From the NCBI RefSeq assembly GCF_048128805.1, contig NC_136020.1:13741239-13805238 (forward strand): a stretch of 64,000 bases of DNA, read 5' to 3'. Position numbers and translations under genes: made by a program. Below are positions 11,222 through 49,012 of the stretch, in pieces (the first letter of the stretch is position 1; each line of letters starts with the position of its first letter). The notes beneath the pieces were generated by a model. That model saw only the letters and a list, made by a program, of their open reading frames with translations, was not told the DNA's origin and did not search any database. The DNA is from Centroberyx gerrardi. Lineage: Eukaryota; Chordata; Actinopteri; Beryciformes; Berycidae.

Positions 11222-12880
11222 TCTGCTGAGTGTCTTGTCTTGAGTGTCGCTGGCATCTGTCCTTTCCTCATGCATAAACACAATTAAAGTCCGCTGGTTG
11301 GTCTCAGGCTCATAGCACTCAGCAGTGTTGAAGTCCCCCATGGCTTACATACAGCCATTCAGCAGGTCAGCAGCGCTCTCCTCAGTCTTGGTCACACTAA
11401 TGCAACAGTCAGCTCAGGTATCGCATGTTTCAATCCAGCCTCCAAAAGGATATCAGAAGGACAGCTGAACCTTTAGGCCCAATTTGTAATAACAGAATGG
11501 CTCCCTCTGTTCAAACACTGTTTCCCCCACATCTGGATTTGTTTACATAGTGATTTATTGGATTGGAATAAATTGTTCTCCCACTGAAATAAATTGTTTG
11601 AGCTTTAGATGCATAGATGGAAAGTGTGTGACAACGCAACATGAGTTTTATAGTTTGAGGCTAAAAGGTTTGTTTGCATTTGAAGGGTCTGTAAACACTA
11701 ATGTATATTTTGAGCATTGATGAGTTAAGAAAGTTCTCAAAAAACGTATTTTATTTCAGTTTATTTGTACGTTGATAAACATCACCACGATTAAATATGA
11801 TAATAAAAACACAGAAATAAGAAGTACAAATCAATAATTTGTGCAGGAAAGATAAAAAAAGCACCTAAGGGGCTTAGGAAAAACACTGCACCTCAAAACA
11901 GAAGGAAGAAAGAAAGCAACAAAACATCAAATCAAGATGGCAAGCATCTGTTAAATTTGCAAGTAAAACTTTTCAAAGACATAATGTAGATATTAACAAA
12001 ATGTAGATGATCAAATACATTCCAGAGACTTGCATTCCATCCCTCAGTTGCTGCACAGAGATGCGGGCTTTGCCGTCCTGAAGCGAGCGGTCGATCCAAC
12101 GGAGCACGGCCTCAAACATTACATCCTCCTGCCTCATGCTGAGTTTGTCCCTGTTAATGATGCAGGTCAGCTGCTGCAGTGAGAGTTGCAGGAACTCCTC
12201 AGAGAGAAGGACCATCTCCTCAAAGTGCTGCAGGAGGAAGAGGCTCAGGACTGTATACACGTCTGCAAACTCCCAGATGCCGAAGCAGTTCTCCCTGCAC
12301 AGTTGGCCCTCCAGGTGCTCACAGCGAGCTTGCAGGATGCCCATGATGAAGAACTGGTCTGTAGCTGTCTAAAGCTCCTCCAGAGTCTCTGCTGTCCCCG
12401 GCTGTTACGCATGAATTCTGTTTATGCTATGCCATTTTCTTCCTTGTGGTCTTGTGGTTGTCATTTAGTTTCTCTTATCCACTCGTTGGGTTTTTGTCAT
12501 CTTGATATTTTTAATTTGTTTGTTTTTAGGTGAATTGTTTCTATACGCCCCATGGCATTTCCCCCATCGATTTTCGCTTTCTTCTTTGTGATTTAACCTT
12601 TTAAGTGTGCAATTAAATACACATAAGCTCTATAAACTTCTACTCACATCACAACAGAGTTACTGTGATTAAATTCTTGGTAATTAACTGATAATATAAA
12701 ACTCTTAAGATTATGGGCATCCATCTGCCAAGATAACCAACTCACCACAGGTATAAGCTGCAACCGCAGAGAGATGCTCTTGTGGGCATTAAATTTGATA
12801 CCACTGAATCTTATTATCACATCACAGAGTTTTCCTTCTAGACGGAGCTCATTACAGACTGTGCCCGTCATTCCTCTCCA

Positions 12881-13765
12881 TGTGACAACTATGAAATTGT
12901 TTATTTTTGTTACAATAATAGATGCCATCGTTCTTGATCCAGACAGGCTTCAGCATCTATTTGTAAAGCCGACAAAAACACAACAGTTTCCTAATTGAGA
13001 CCTCATTCTATACTGAGTAAATAAACAGAGAATACACTGATAATCAAAAAATAAAACCTTTCTGTCCAACTCATTTAAGAGAATAAAAATGGTCTAGATT
13101 GGTGTTTGCACAATCCATGAACTGGGACCACTGGTTGGAACCTAATATGGGTGGCAGGCCTGTTTCTAGTGCATCTCCTTATGGCAAAGATACTGGTAGG
13201 CTGTTTCAATAAGTTTGGGTCCATGTCTCCCAGGATGAGTTTAAGCTCCCTTGATCTGGGGGAAAATTGTGTAACTTGGAGGCATTCACTTCAATGACTT
13301 GTGAGTATGATGCCTCAAAGTTTGGTGAGGAGAGGAATATTGGGGAAATCATTCCTGATGAGTGAGGATATCTAGACTAATAGCCCAGCATTTTCTTTTT
13401 TTTCTTTTTTACAAAAACCATAAAATAATATCTATAGTAGCTCAACTAAAGTATTTCTCTATGATATCAAGTTAACATTTGGGCCCCACATGATTATTCC
13501 AATGACATACCTATGCTGTTAGCACAAGGCAGCAGTAGCCTACATCACATGCTGTGAATTGGTACATGTATTATTATAGCAATAATACAGGCTATTGTCC
13601 AAAGTTGTTCTTATAGGGCTTTTTGTTTGTTTTACAAAATCCCCCTATACTTGTACTATACATACTATGCAGTAATAAAACTAGTTATTTTGCCCAAGGG
13701 TTGAGCTTGGGAAATGAGCAACACACAAATAAACTCGGTCAAATAGTCAACTTTAATCCCTGATT
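12881..13765. other. Intergenic, no gene seen
   Basis: AT-rich unique-looking sequence with many stops on both strands. No splice-site-bounded open frames or recognisable protein motifs were found. Confidence 0.4.
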
Positions 13766-13976
<211 letters not shown>

Positions 13977-14451
13977 TCATTTGATTAATTCCTGATATAA
14001 TTTCCCTTCCCTGCTCTGCCTCGCTGCCTTAAGGTCAGGTGACCCAGCCATTCAGCGGGGCGGTGAGAGATTCCAACCCGCCGGAGTGATGCTTTCTTCG
14101 GCCTATAGCAGCGTTCCTCTCCGCTGTCTGACCCTGGAGAAGGGAGGGGCCAGGAGTGCTGCGGGACAACGTGAGATTTCCGCATGTCAATAAGACTTAT
14201 ACTGAATGCAAAAAGAAGAAGTAGGCTACCTAATGTCTGCATGCTTGGTTGCTTCCCTGCTTTCACTTTTAAACGTGTCCAAAGTTGACATTTTATGACT
14301 CTCCGTCACATGATGCAAAACATGAAATGAAGACATCAGCTGCGAGGCGCTGCTTCTTCCCAGGGGATCACAGTGTATGGAGCCTCTGCGTGAACATTTC
14401 AGAAGAAACAGGGAAGTTGTTGAAAAGTAGCAAGAAGAGTGAGGTGTACAC
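13977..14451 (+). promoter_or_regulatory. Likely gsap promoter and 5' UTR region
   Basis: This is the sequence between the microsatellite and the gsap ATG. It is more GC- and CpG-rich than its surroundings around 14040-14170 (for example CAGCGGGGCGG and CAACCCGCCGG), as expected near a vertebrate housekeeping-type promoter. No TATA box or transcription start can be placed. The ATG context at 14452 (GTACACATGC) is ordinary. Confidence 0.4.
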
Positions 14452-40546
<26,095 letters not shown>

Positions 40547-41040
40547 AGGACGGGGGGGGGGGGGGGGGGACAGCGGATGGGTGGATGGATTGAGGGATGG
40601 AGGGAGGAATAGATGGATGATGGTGAAAATGTCTTTGAGAGAACTGTGTCATTTCACTGGGCCTTGCGGACAAGTAAAGGAAGGAGGGATGGATGATGGA
40701 GGAGTGGAGCGAGAAATGGAAAGATGAATGGGAGAGAACTCATAAACAACCCTCGCTCTGCAAGGCTTTGAGGACAAATTAAGGATGGATGGGTGGATGG
40801 ATGGATGGATGGATGGATGGATGGGTGGATGGATGGATGATGGAGTAAGGGTGGAGGAGAGGAGAGCCCAGTCCGGATAGAGATGGAAGGGAAGAATGGA
40901 TGAAGTGAGAAAACTTGAGGACTAGTAAAGACCGAGATTTAGAAAACGAGTCAAACTGCGTATCCACCTGTCTATCAGTAAATACTGATGTGTGTTGCAC
41001 AAGAACGATGACAATAATAAATAAAATAACATTTACAACA
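40547..41040 (+). other. gsap 3' UTR with (GGAT)n repeat and polyadenylation signals
   Basis: After the TGA at 40544-40546 comes a G-run, then GGAT/GATG-rich sequence including a (GGAT)n array at about 40785-40845. Overlapping AATAAA motifs at 41016-41021 and 41020-41025 are the likely polyadenylation signals, giving a 3' UTR of about 500 bases. CTTTCAGGACAAATGAAGGA, the stop region, has loose echoes at 40660-40680 and 40768-40785, so part of the UTR may derive from local duplication of the last exon end. Confidence 0.6.
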
Positions 41041-43905
41041 TCTGAAATTATACCACAAGAGGGAAAAATTCTTCTAAGTTTTTATTGAAGATCTACTGTA
41101 GGCAGCTCTGTAATATGGACTGGAGCTCTGCAGCAGCAGCAGCTCTCTCCCTGGTGCCCAGACGTTACGCGTGCCAGTTTCTCTCCATTTGTTGACCGCC
41201 TATAAATTATGAACGCAGATTTAAAATAGAGCAAACAGTATCTATAAATCAACACACTTGTTTCTCCTCCTGTGCTTCTGGTGATGCAGCACAACAGCAT
41301 TCTGACTGCAACATATTATATGAGCTATTATGAAAATTACTGACTGCATTATAGCCTATACAAATAAAGAAGAATGAAGAAAAGGAAGACTGAAGACAAT
41401 TCTGACTGCTTGCTTCTTATGCATAATCCTTGATATTCCAACAGACACGCATCATTACACACTTTTCCAAATGTCTTCTCAAAACACCACTGGTTAGCAG
41501 CAACTAACAGGTTAGGGCACTTCTCGAGCTCCTCTATATTTCTGCAGAGTGTAGGGAGGAGAACAGTGTGTTTATGTGTGTGAAATCTAAGTGTTTATCT
41601 GTAAGTGGGTAAGTGAGAGTGAGATAAACTGCCATGTGATGCATCAGGATGCTAGGTTGAAACCATAACGGGTCTCAAGAACCAATTTTACTAACTTCTA
41701 GACCAATTACCAGGGCTTATTTCCAGGCCTTGTCATGCTTTGATTGTAGAAATGACTTGCTCAAAGGATGTTATTTATAAATGCTTGCATAACAGGGTGA
41801 AAGAAGTTGGTTAATGACTAATTCAGGAGTGTGTATTTCTGTATAATTAGTATAATTAATTGTATGGGGAAATTTCTTAAGGTTGTAATATTAAATGCTT
41901 ATGTCAAAGATGAATAGGCCAACAGTACTCTGAAAAAGGGATTTTTGTATCACGCATGTTTCTTAACACAAAAAGCAGTGTTTTGTATGATGAATTGTAA
42001 ATAAAGAGATTTTCTTTCATATTTGCTGTCTCTTCCCCTCTTGCTCCCACACTCATCCCAAGACCATGTACAGGAGTAAACTATAAATGTGACTGTTTCA
42101 CCCTGGCAGCAGCCTCGACTCACTCGCCTTTCATTGAGTAACCCTGAAAACTGAGAGGCAAGTTTACTCTGGAGCCTTGAGGTAAAGTTGGGAATGATCC
42201 AACTGCAGGGGGAATCTTAACCCAGGGATAACCGCAGGCAAATCATGTGTGGTGTGAAGAGCTCTATGGAGGGAATCGATCAGAGCCGGTGCATTAGTGA
42301 TCGAGGAAGGGAAGGAAATGAGCAGTCAGACCTTCTGAAGAATATCTGATGTCAGTGCTTCAGACTGACTCACCGCAGCTCCCGGGAAGCCTGGAAACAC
42401 AGCGATCACATGCTGAACCAGACTAAACGCACACAGAACACACCCATCCTGCATCCACACACACTCTTGTGTTGCTATGCTTCAACATTCAAATAACATT
42501 CTTTTCCTAACACTTTAACCATGATCCAACCTAACTCTAACCTGATCCAACATTGATGGAACCCTAACCCTCACCTTTGAGTGACAGTTGTTGGTCTGTT
42601 CCTGGCCTTTGGCTCTAACTGCTGAGTCGACGCTGCAGGGAGAGTCCTCAGGATAGCCCCTTACAAACCCAACCCCTAATTAACTCTAAGCCTAAAAACA
42701 TTCAAATTAAGGTCTTATAAAGATAAAAAAAAATATATATAAAATATATTCAGGTATGTTAAAAAGTCACCACTTTATATATTGGAACTAACAACTAAAA
42801 TATGGATATTTTGATTCATATAACTTGATTAAAAACACTAAAACTCATGAAATCCAAACCAAAACAATTGTTTCCTAACTAAAAAGTCAGCCTCTGGGGA
42901 GTTCCTTTTTAAATTTGAACAAATCGCTCACTTCCCACTCCACTGTATCCGCCACACTCTGTTATGCAGTCAGTGTTGTGTAGCTGGCTAATAAGCACAA
43001 ACAGTTAGGGGCTAAATTAAGCTGACAGCTCTCAGCATCAGCCTGCAATGGATGATCACACATTACACTCATACTAGGTGGACAGCAAGCAGGCACAGTA
43101 ACTTACACACACACACACACACACACTCAAAATCAGTCAGTAAGCAGGCACATATGAAAGTCTTACTGTACATTCAGGAAGTTGATGCACACAGCATGTA
43201 CTGCAAAACAAAGCTCAACACAGCACACACATTGCTGTGTGTGCTGTGCCATTTGCACTTCACAAACCTCACAAACACACACACATGCCAGAGTGCTGAC
43301 AAACAGCAAAACACACTCAGCGGCCATGTGTTTTCCACTTCCCAGCTCAGATCAGCAGACACAAGGAATTCCTGTAAGTTTTTAAAAATTTAAACAGCAA
43401 GCAGCTTTGTTCTTTGTCATTGCCAGTAACCGACCCTCAACTCTCCACCCCATTCAAAGCTCTCCTTTTATCCTTTTCTACTTTAGCTCTCCTCCCCTGC
43501 CTTTTTCCACTCCTTCTTTCATTCATGACCGCCTTCTCCACTGTTCCTCTAAATTTTAATTCTCCTCTCCCTTTGTCGTTCCCCCTGCTCTTTCATTGCC
43601 TCATCTTTGCCTCAATATTTACATTTAACGTTTCAGGCAGACACTTTTATCCAGCTTAAAGCTTAAATTCACTGCAATTTATTCATCAGCGCTGACGTTA
43701 CAAGTACAAGGGATAAAACAGCAACAAGACAGTAGAATATGTAAAAATATTCCTGTGTCCCTGGGAAATGAATATCTTCAACAAGGAAAGTAGCAAAACC
43801 ATAATGATGTGCTAGGTACAGAAATAAACACCAAACTTTTTATTGGCAAGACAAGAGCAAGGCCTGGTGTGAGTAGAGGAAGAAGTAGTGAAGTTTGTTA
43901 GTTAT

Positions 43906-43937
<32 letters not shown>

Positions 43938-44580
43938 CCCCCATCAACTCCCCCATGTTCTCGTTCCTCCCTTCCTCTCTCCTATTCAGTATTACTGCAA
44001 GGAGACTGTAAACAAGCCCTTGCCAGTAAAAAAAACAAAAACAATTACAACCAGATGCGGTGGCACGCTCCACAACGCACACACACATACACACACAGAT
44101 TATGACAGCACAGCAGCGGTGCTGCGCAGTCTGGACACAAATGCACACACACACATACACACACACCCACACACACACACACAAACCAGACAGTTGGAAG
44201 GAATAGCGATGAGAGGTGTGCTGAGAGCGTAGCTATTTTTAATGAGAATACCTTGCTCTAGTTGAGAATCCAAACACATTCAGTGATGAATTAACAAACT
44301 CCAAGGGAGATGTCAAGGTCTAATATATTCTTCTATATCGTCTTTTATTTTTGTAAAAACTAATGCAAGTGTCCTGTAATCATATGTCCAATTTAGTATT
44401 CTTTGTTTAAATGTAATTTTTATTGTAACTCTTATATAGCGGCTTTAGACTTTGAGTTAGGTGAGATACTATAGAGATACTACGGATAGTATCTGACTGT
44501 TGTAGCTAAACTGATGAACCCCATTACAGTGTTCATCAAGGAGTTCAATCAGGAGAGACTAGGATGAATGCTCAAATAAA
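41041..44580. other. Intergenic region between gsap and ccdc146
   Basis: No supported gene. It includes a plus-strand AATAAA near 42000 in AT-rich sequence, short (CA)n arrays near 43105, 43900 and 44140, and pyrimidine-rich stretches at 43440-43600. Open frames here lack splice sites and recognisable motifs. Confidence 0.45.
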
Positions 44581-44581
44581 G

Positions 44582-44779
44582 AACTTTATTCATGACATGA
44601 AACATGATGGAAACTTTGGCGTAAGCTCCATGGAGGAACTCCTCCCATTAGTGAAGTTAGGAGTACATCCGGGACGGACGTAGGAATTAGGACGTCCCCC
44701 TGGGGAGTTCCTCTGGAGCCAGGACACTGGTGGTGATGGGTGGAGGAGGAACGAAATGACAGCAGCATACAGCACAGAT
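44582..44779 (-). CDS. Tentative terminal exon and 3' end of ccdc146
   Basis: On the minus strand an acceptor (GTGCTTCTGTCAG|ATC) opens a phase-0 frame from 44779 to a TAA at 44687-44689, encoding 30 residues ending in VLAPEELPRGTS. A polyadenylation signal (AATAAA on the minus strand, 44585-44590) follows about 100 bases later. Phase and position fit a last exon for ccdc146. The peptide, however, does not resemble the conserved C-terminus I recall for that family, which contains YTTAEQRPNAYIP and LPLPKPYGALAPF. Treat it as a candidate only. Confidence 0.3.
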
Positions 44780-44948
44780 CTGACAGAAGCACAACAGCAT
44801 AGACGATTGGCTCTGTGTGTGTGTGTGTATGTGTGTGTGTGTGTGTGTGTAGGCAGTGTTTACACACCTCTCATTCTCCTGTTTGTCAGCCTGTGTATAG
44901 TCCCATTGTCCCTCAGGACCTTAATCAATTCCTGCCCAGTGGCCTTCT

Positions 44949-44999
<51 letters not shown>

Positions 45000-45008
45000 C
45001 ACGTTTAC

Positions 45009-47541
45009 CCTCTCTCTCTCCTGTTTGTCCCTCTGCCTCCTCCTCTTGTCCCGGAGCTGTTTCCTCCGCACCTCTTCCATCTCGGGGCAGGGTGGCAGGC
45101 CCTGCTCCAGCCGCTGCTTACACGTCTCCAGCTGGAACACAGGGGCGGGTTGAGAGACGTTCACTTTGTATTCCTATCACTCAGTTCAGTCTGCATTCTC
45201 CAGCTCAATTCCAGTCATTCCGTTCTGGAGAACAGATGGTCGTATTAGTGTCAGAATTTGAGCTAAGTTATGCCTCTGCATTTTCCACATCTAATTGCGT
45301 CTGCGTCGGGCTGCAGGCGTTCATCAGGTGCGGGGGCTCTTCATGTCATTAACATGCACCTCGTGAAATCTTTAGAAGGCGAGTGGGAAGTCCACTCGTT
45401 TTTTTAGTTTTATTCTTTATTGAGACTGTGGGAAAGTAGTGAGGGAGACAGAGCAAGAGAGGCACAGGAGACAAAGCTGTGGCGGGATTCAATTTAAGGC
45501 CAGAGGTGCACATGGTTCCAGTGGTGGGGAACTTAACACAAAGTCAAAATGTCCCTTCATGTGTTTTCCTAGACCCACTCTCCATATAAATCAGTGTTAG
45601 ATTTTCAAAATCAGGCAAGGAAATAGTAGTTGTGATTATATTTACCCCCTTCAATTGACAGCTTCTGGCCTTCTGTTACACCCCCAAAATCCATTGCTCT
45701 TTCTTGTGTTAATGATTTGATTATCACGGGATACGCCTCGTAAATTTGTGTCAGTCTTGCACGCAATGTATAGCCATTAGTGGTTACCAGCAGATGTCAA
45801 TCAGAAGTAAGTAAAATGATTGGTCCGCTATGCATTTGCTCTTCACATCTGAGTTGAAATGTAAATAAAATCCCTGTGTCCTTGGGCGTACCGTCTCCAA
45901 CGATAACAACGTGGATTATGCACATACAAAAAAGTCATAACAGACTGCTTGCTGCAGAACCAATGGTGTCGTTTACTACTCTGCAGGCATACATGCGCTA
46001 ACACACACACACCCACAATCACACTCACACTCTCGCTTATTATCAAACTCAATTCTCCGATGCTTTCATTCCCCATGTTAAGGCTAATTTATTATTCTTA
46101 TTTATTTTTATTTCCCTTGTCATTTTGTGTATCTTATGTATTTTAGCTACCTTTTTTTCCATCATGTTGTGTCCTGTTACTTTTTTAGATGCTCTTATCT
46201 GATCCAGTGATATCTTTGCTTGATTCTTTTTTGTTGTTGTTGTTGTTTTTCTTGTTTAGTTGCTTTGTTTATTTGTTTATTTCTTTCTTTGACGTGCAGT
46301 GTTTTTATGAGCCCCTTGGGGTTTTTATCTCATCTATTAATATTATTAATTGGCATCGCTTCTCTCTGTGTTTGTTAACATTGTATTTTATCATTGTATT
46401 TTGTTTAAAACACAAACAACACTTTGCTTCTGTGTGTTATGACCGTGCAAATAAGCTAAATCAATGGTATTGCAGTGGGACACACGGCAATGCAAGACAG
46501 TGAGAAATAATTTTTAGGGCATTTCTGCTCTCTTCCACTGTGTTCAGTGGACAGTGACAGGAATAATGGGAAAGACAGCGGGAGAGGGGGATGATGTGCG
46601 ACCAAGATCACAAGTTGGTACATGGTGTGCGCCTTGGCCCACTGAGCGACTGGGACGCCTCTGACCTTTAGCTTTTTCTCCTTGACCTTTTGTTCCTCAA
46701 CCAAGAAAGTAGATTTCGCCACCGAAACCTCTGCGGTGAGCGCCTTCACCCGTGTGTCGAGGTGTCGTAGATGAGACCGCTTCTCATTCAGCTGGAGGCA
46801 GACAACACACACAAACACACACACACACACACACACAGCATGGACACCCATGAAGACACGCACACACAGATAGATAAGGTGAAGATAAAAGGTCACAAAA
46901 GTTGGACTCCTTGCTAAAGGAATGGAGCTCATTCACCGAGAGGGATGGGACACAACACAACACACACACAAATTGTTACTGGCACATTACATGTACAGTT
47001 ACACATAGTTTGCATCTATATTGTTTGTTATTTGAATATAGCTTTGAATTGCATTATAAATCATTATTCATAAACCATTCATCATCATTAATGTCATTAT
47101 TACACGCTTCCACAAATGTTTCCATGTATTAAGCCCCGTTGTACTGGCGCCTGGTGAGGTTATCTAAGCGTACTGAAAGGATTTGCTGCCAGTGAGTGTG
47201 AGAGACTGAGAGAGAAGGAGAAAGAGACAGAGAGAGGTAGAAAGAGAGAGAGAGACAGATAGAGACAGCCAAGGAGAGAGAGACAGACAGAGAGAGGTGT
47301 AGCAGGTAATGCTTGGTGAACTCAATGCCTGCTGTGTGAGTGTGTGTATGTGTCTGTACCGTAACATCTGTGTGTATGTGTGTTTATATTGGTGTGTGTG
47401 TCTATATCCCTAAATGTTTATGTGGACATATTCTTCTTTGAGTGAGTGAATGTGTATGTCTGCCTGTGTGTGTGTGTGTGTGTGCATGTATGGGTGTATC
47501 CCTCCCTCTGTCTCTTTATAAATATATATATATATACTGTG

Positions 47542-47600
<59 letters not shown>

Positions 47601-48033
47601 CTCCCTCCCTACCTTCTTAGCCAGTTGCAGCCTGTCCAGTTTGCTATTTTCTACCTGCTCACTGAGTGGCTGGCAGAGCCGGGTCACCTGATCCTGGCGG
47701 AGCTTTAATTCTGATACCTTCTCCTCACGCTCTGCTAGACGTGCCTCCAGCTGCACACACACACACACACACACACACAATTATGGTCTTGCTTTCATTT
47801 CATTAAATGGGTGTGATTTAAGGGCGCTGATGGCAAACACATGCATACATGTGCATATTTGCACACACACACGCACACACACACTCCATAATGCTGTATT
47901 GCACCTGCTCAATTTTCTTGACCTGTTCCTCAGTTGTGGGGTCTGTGTCTATTTGTTCCCTGGTTGCGCTCTCCTGATTCCTGGCATCTAGTGCTTTCTC
48001 TAGCTCCAACCTCTGGTCGTTAGCTTTTAATAA
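45009..48033 (-). CDS. ccdc146: Coiled-coil domain-containing protein 146, 3' exons (partial)
   Basis: Four consecutive in-frame exons on the minus strand: 48033-47905 (43 codons), 47750-47613 (46), 46791-46666 (42) and 45131-45009 (41), all phase 0 with AG/GT sites. They align in order with the C-terminal third of CCDC146. NDQRLELEKAL/TEEQVKKIEQ precedes LEARLAEREEKVSELKLRQDQ, QVTRLCQPL and LDRLQLAKK. Next comes HLDTRVKALTAEVSVAK. Last is LETCKQRLEQGLPPCPEMEE, which matches the family phrase CNSRIEKGLPLNKEIE. The protein is almost entirely coiled coil; the mammalian one is a centrosome/microtubule protein needed for sperm flagella. In vertebrates FGL2 lies inside a CCDC146 intron on the opposite strand, and here fgl2 starts just upstream of the first exon found. 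I could not find the remaining 5' exons between fgl2 and pus7l, so the gene appears truncated or displaced. Confidence 0.82.
46540..46659 (-). mobile_element. tRNA-derived SINE next to a ccdc146 splice donor
   Basis: The minus strand GGCGTCCCAGTCGCTCAGTG at 46659 is the tRNA-like head (A-box-like TCGCTCAGTGGG) of a common fish SINE. It is followed by CATCCCCCTCTCCC and CTTTCCC...CCTGTCACTG. It starts six bases after the end of the ccdc146 exon at 46666, leaving only GTCAGA of the original donor. The 3' boundary is approximate. Confidence 0.65.
47450..47612. repeat. (GT)n / (AT)n compound microsatellite
   Basis: GT arrays at about 47466-47484 and 47567-47597 enclose an (AT)n stretch at 47521-47565, in the ccdc146 intron before the exon at 46791. 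GA/CT-rich sequence flanks it at 47200-47300. Confidence 0.85.
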
Positions 48034-48042
48034 CTGAGGAGC

Positions 48043-48098
<56 letters not shown>

Positions 48099-48583
48099 AT
48101 TGATCAAATATAAGGAAACACACACAAACACATACACTGTAGTCTCCTACAGCGTTCTCCAGCATATTCATTTCAAGAATCAGAATACAGTGTACATGCC
48201 AATCCACATGCATGTAAATGCACAAACACACACACATATGTGCATATAAAAGCAGGCCAATCTGTAGCCAGTTTTAATATCAAATATAGTCCAAGTTCAG
48301 GTGTCTATTGAAATTCTGTTTTGGTGCCGTGATTTTCCAAACCAAGAGAAAATAACACAATTCACATAAATGAACACACGTAAACAACATGAAAGTATAA
48401 TAGAAAGAAGTCTAGAATTAGTCCGCCAGTGCCAATGGGGGTGTAAAAGGTTGTATTTGTGTATTGTTTAGGAATGTCATTGAAGTCTATATTTGCTAGC
48501 TCAGGTTTCACTATTTCAAAGTTTTTGGTCTGACCCAGAGCTGTCTATATAAAAGTTATGACATTAATGAAATATGTTTCAAT
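48034..48583. other. ccdc146 intron / region upstream of fgl2
   Basis: Non-coding. A (GA)n array at 48050-48093 adjoins the acceptor of the ccdc146 exon at 48033 (read on the minus strand it is the CT tract before AG). The rest is AT-rich without recognisable features. Confidence 0.5.
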
Positions 48584-48763
48584 ATCTGCCCACATCCCGC
48601 CCTCTTTCTCTCTCTCCTTTCCTCCCCCTCTCCCGTTTCTCTTTCTTCCCCCCTCCCTCCCATAATCTCTGTCTGTATCTCTTTCGTTTTTTAACAATGC
48701 TGCTGATATGGTATTTAGCATTACGCAACACAGTGGCGCCCCTCCCATCCTCTCTAACTCAGG

Positions 48764-48801
<38 letters not shown>

Positions 48802-49012
48802 TCCCTCCCTCTCTCGGTCCTGATATTAATGACACAGCTATCTGAGGCAACGGCAGTTCCCCTGCGCTCTCTCCCTCCTGCAGGCTGCACTCATACACAT
48901 ACACACTTTTCAACCAACTGCATATTGGACACATTCACACACACTCTTTTACTCACAGACAATCTGCAGCTGCGGGCACACACACACTCACTCACACACT
49001 ACTCTAGGCACA
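48584..49012 (+). promoter_or_regulatory. Putative fgl2 promoter region (duplicated in inverted form)
   Basis: This block precedes the fgl2 coding exon. It holds pyrimidine-rich sequence, ACAATGCTGCTGATATGGTA at 48694, a (CT)n array at 48772-48797 and CA repeats. It is present as an inverted, closely similar copy at 55757-56216, which shows it was duplicated as a unit with part of exon 1. Promoter function is inferred from position only. An open frame starting MLLIWYLAL at 48701 exists in both copies but has no donor linking it to exon 1. Confidence 0.4.

Larger units (their letters stand above)
10048..12880 (-). pseudogene. klhl10-like (BTB-BACK-Kelch) pseudogene
   Basis: Four minus-strand pieces follow the order of KLHL10, a testis Kelch-like adaptor of the Cul3 ubiquitin ligase. 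About 12878-12768: BTB start (NELRLEGKLCDVIIRF, FNAHKSI). About 12400-12020: BTB end and BACK domain (HFEEMVLLSEEFLQLSL, QEDVMFEAVLRWI). 11341-11222: Kelch repeat (NTAECYEPETNQRTLI). 10176-10048: Kelch repeat (RSAKAYNPLTTSTWRS), starting after a plausible acceptor and ending in TGA. It is broken. There is an in-frame TAG at 12369-12371 just before DQFFIMG, most of the BTB core is missing, about ten residues are missing before HFEEM, and most Kelch blades are absent. A tRNA gene and a SINE occupy the gap after the 11222 fragment. Intron-like spacing suggests decay of an intron-containing copy rather than a processed one. It is assigned to KLHL10 rather than another KLHL on remembered sequence. 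Confidence 0.78.
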
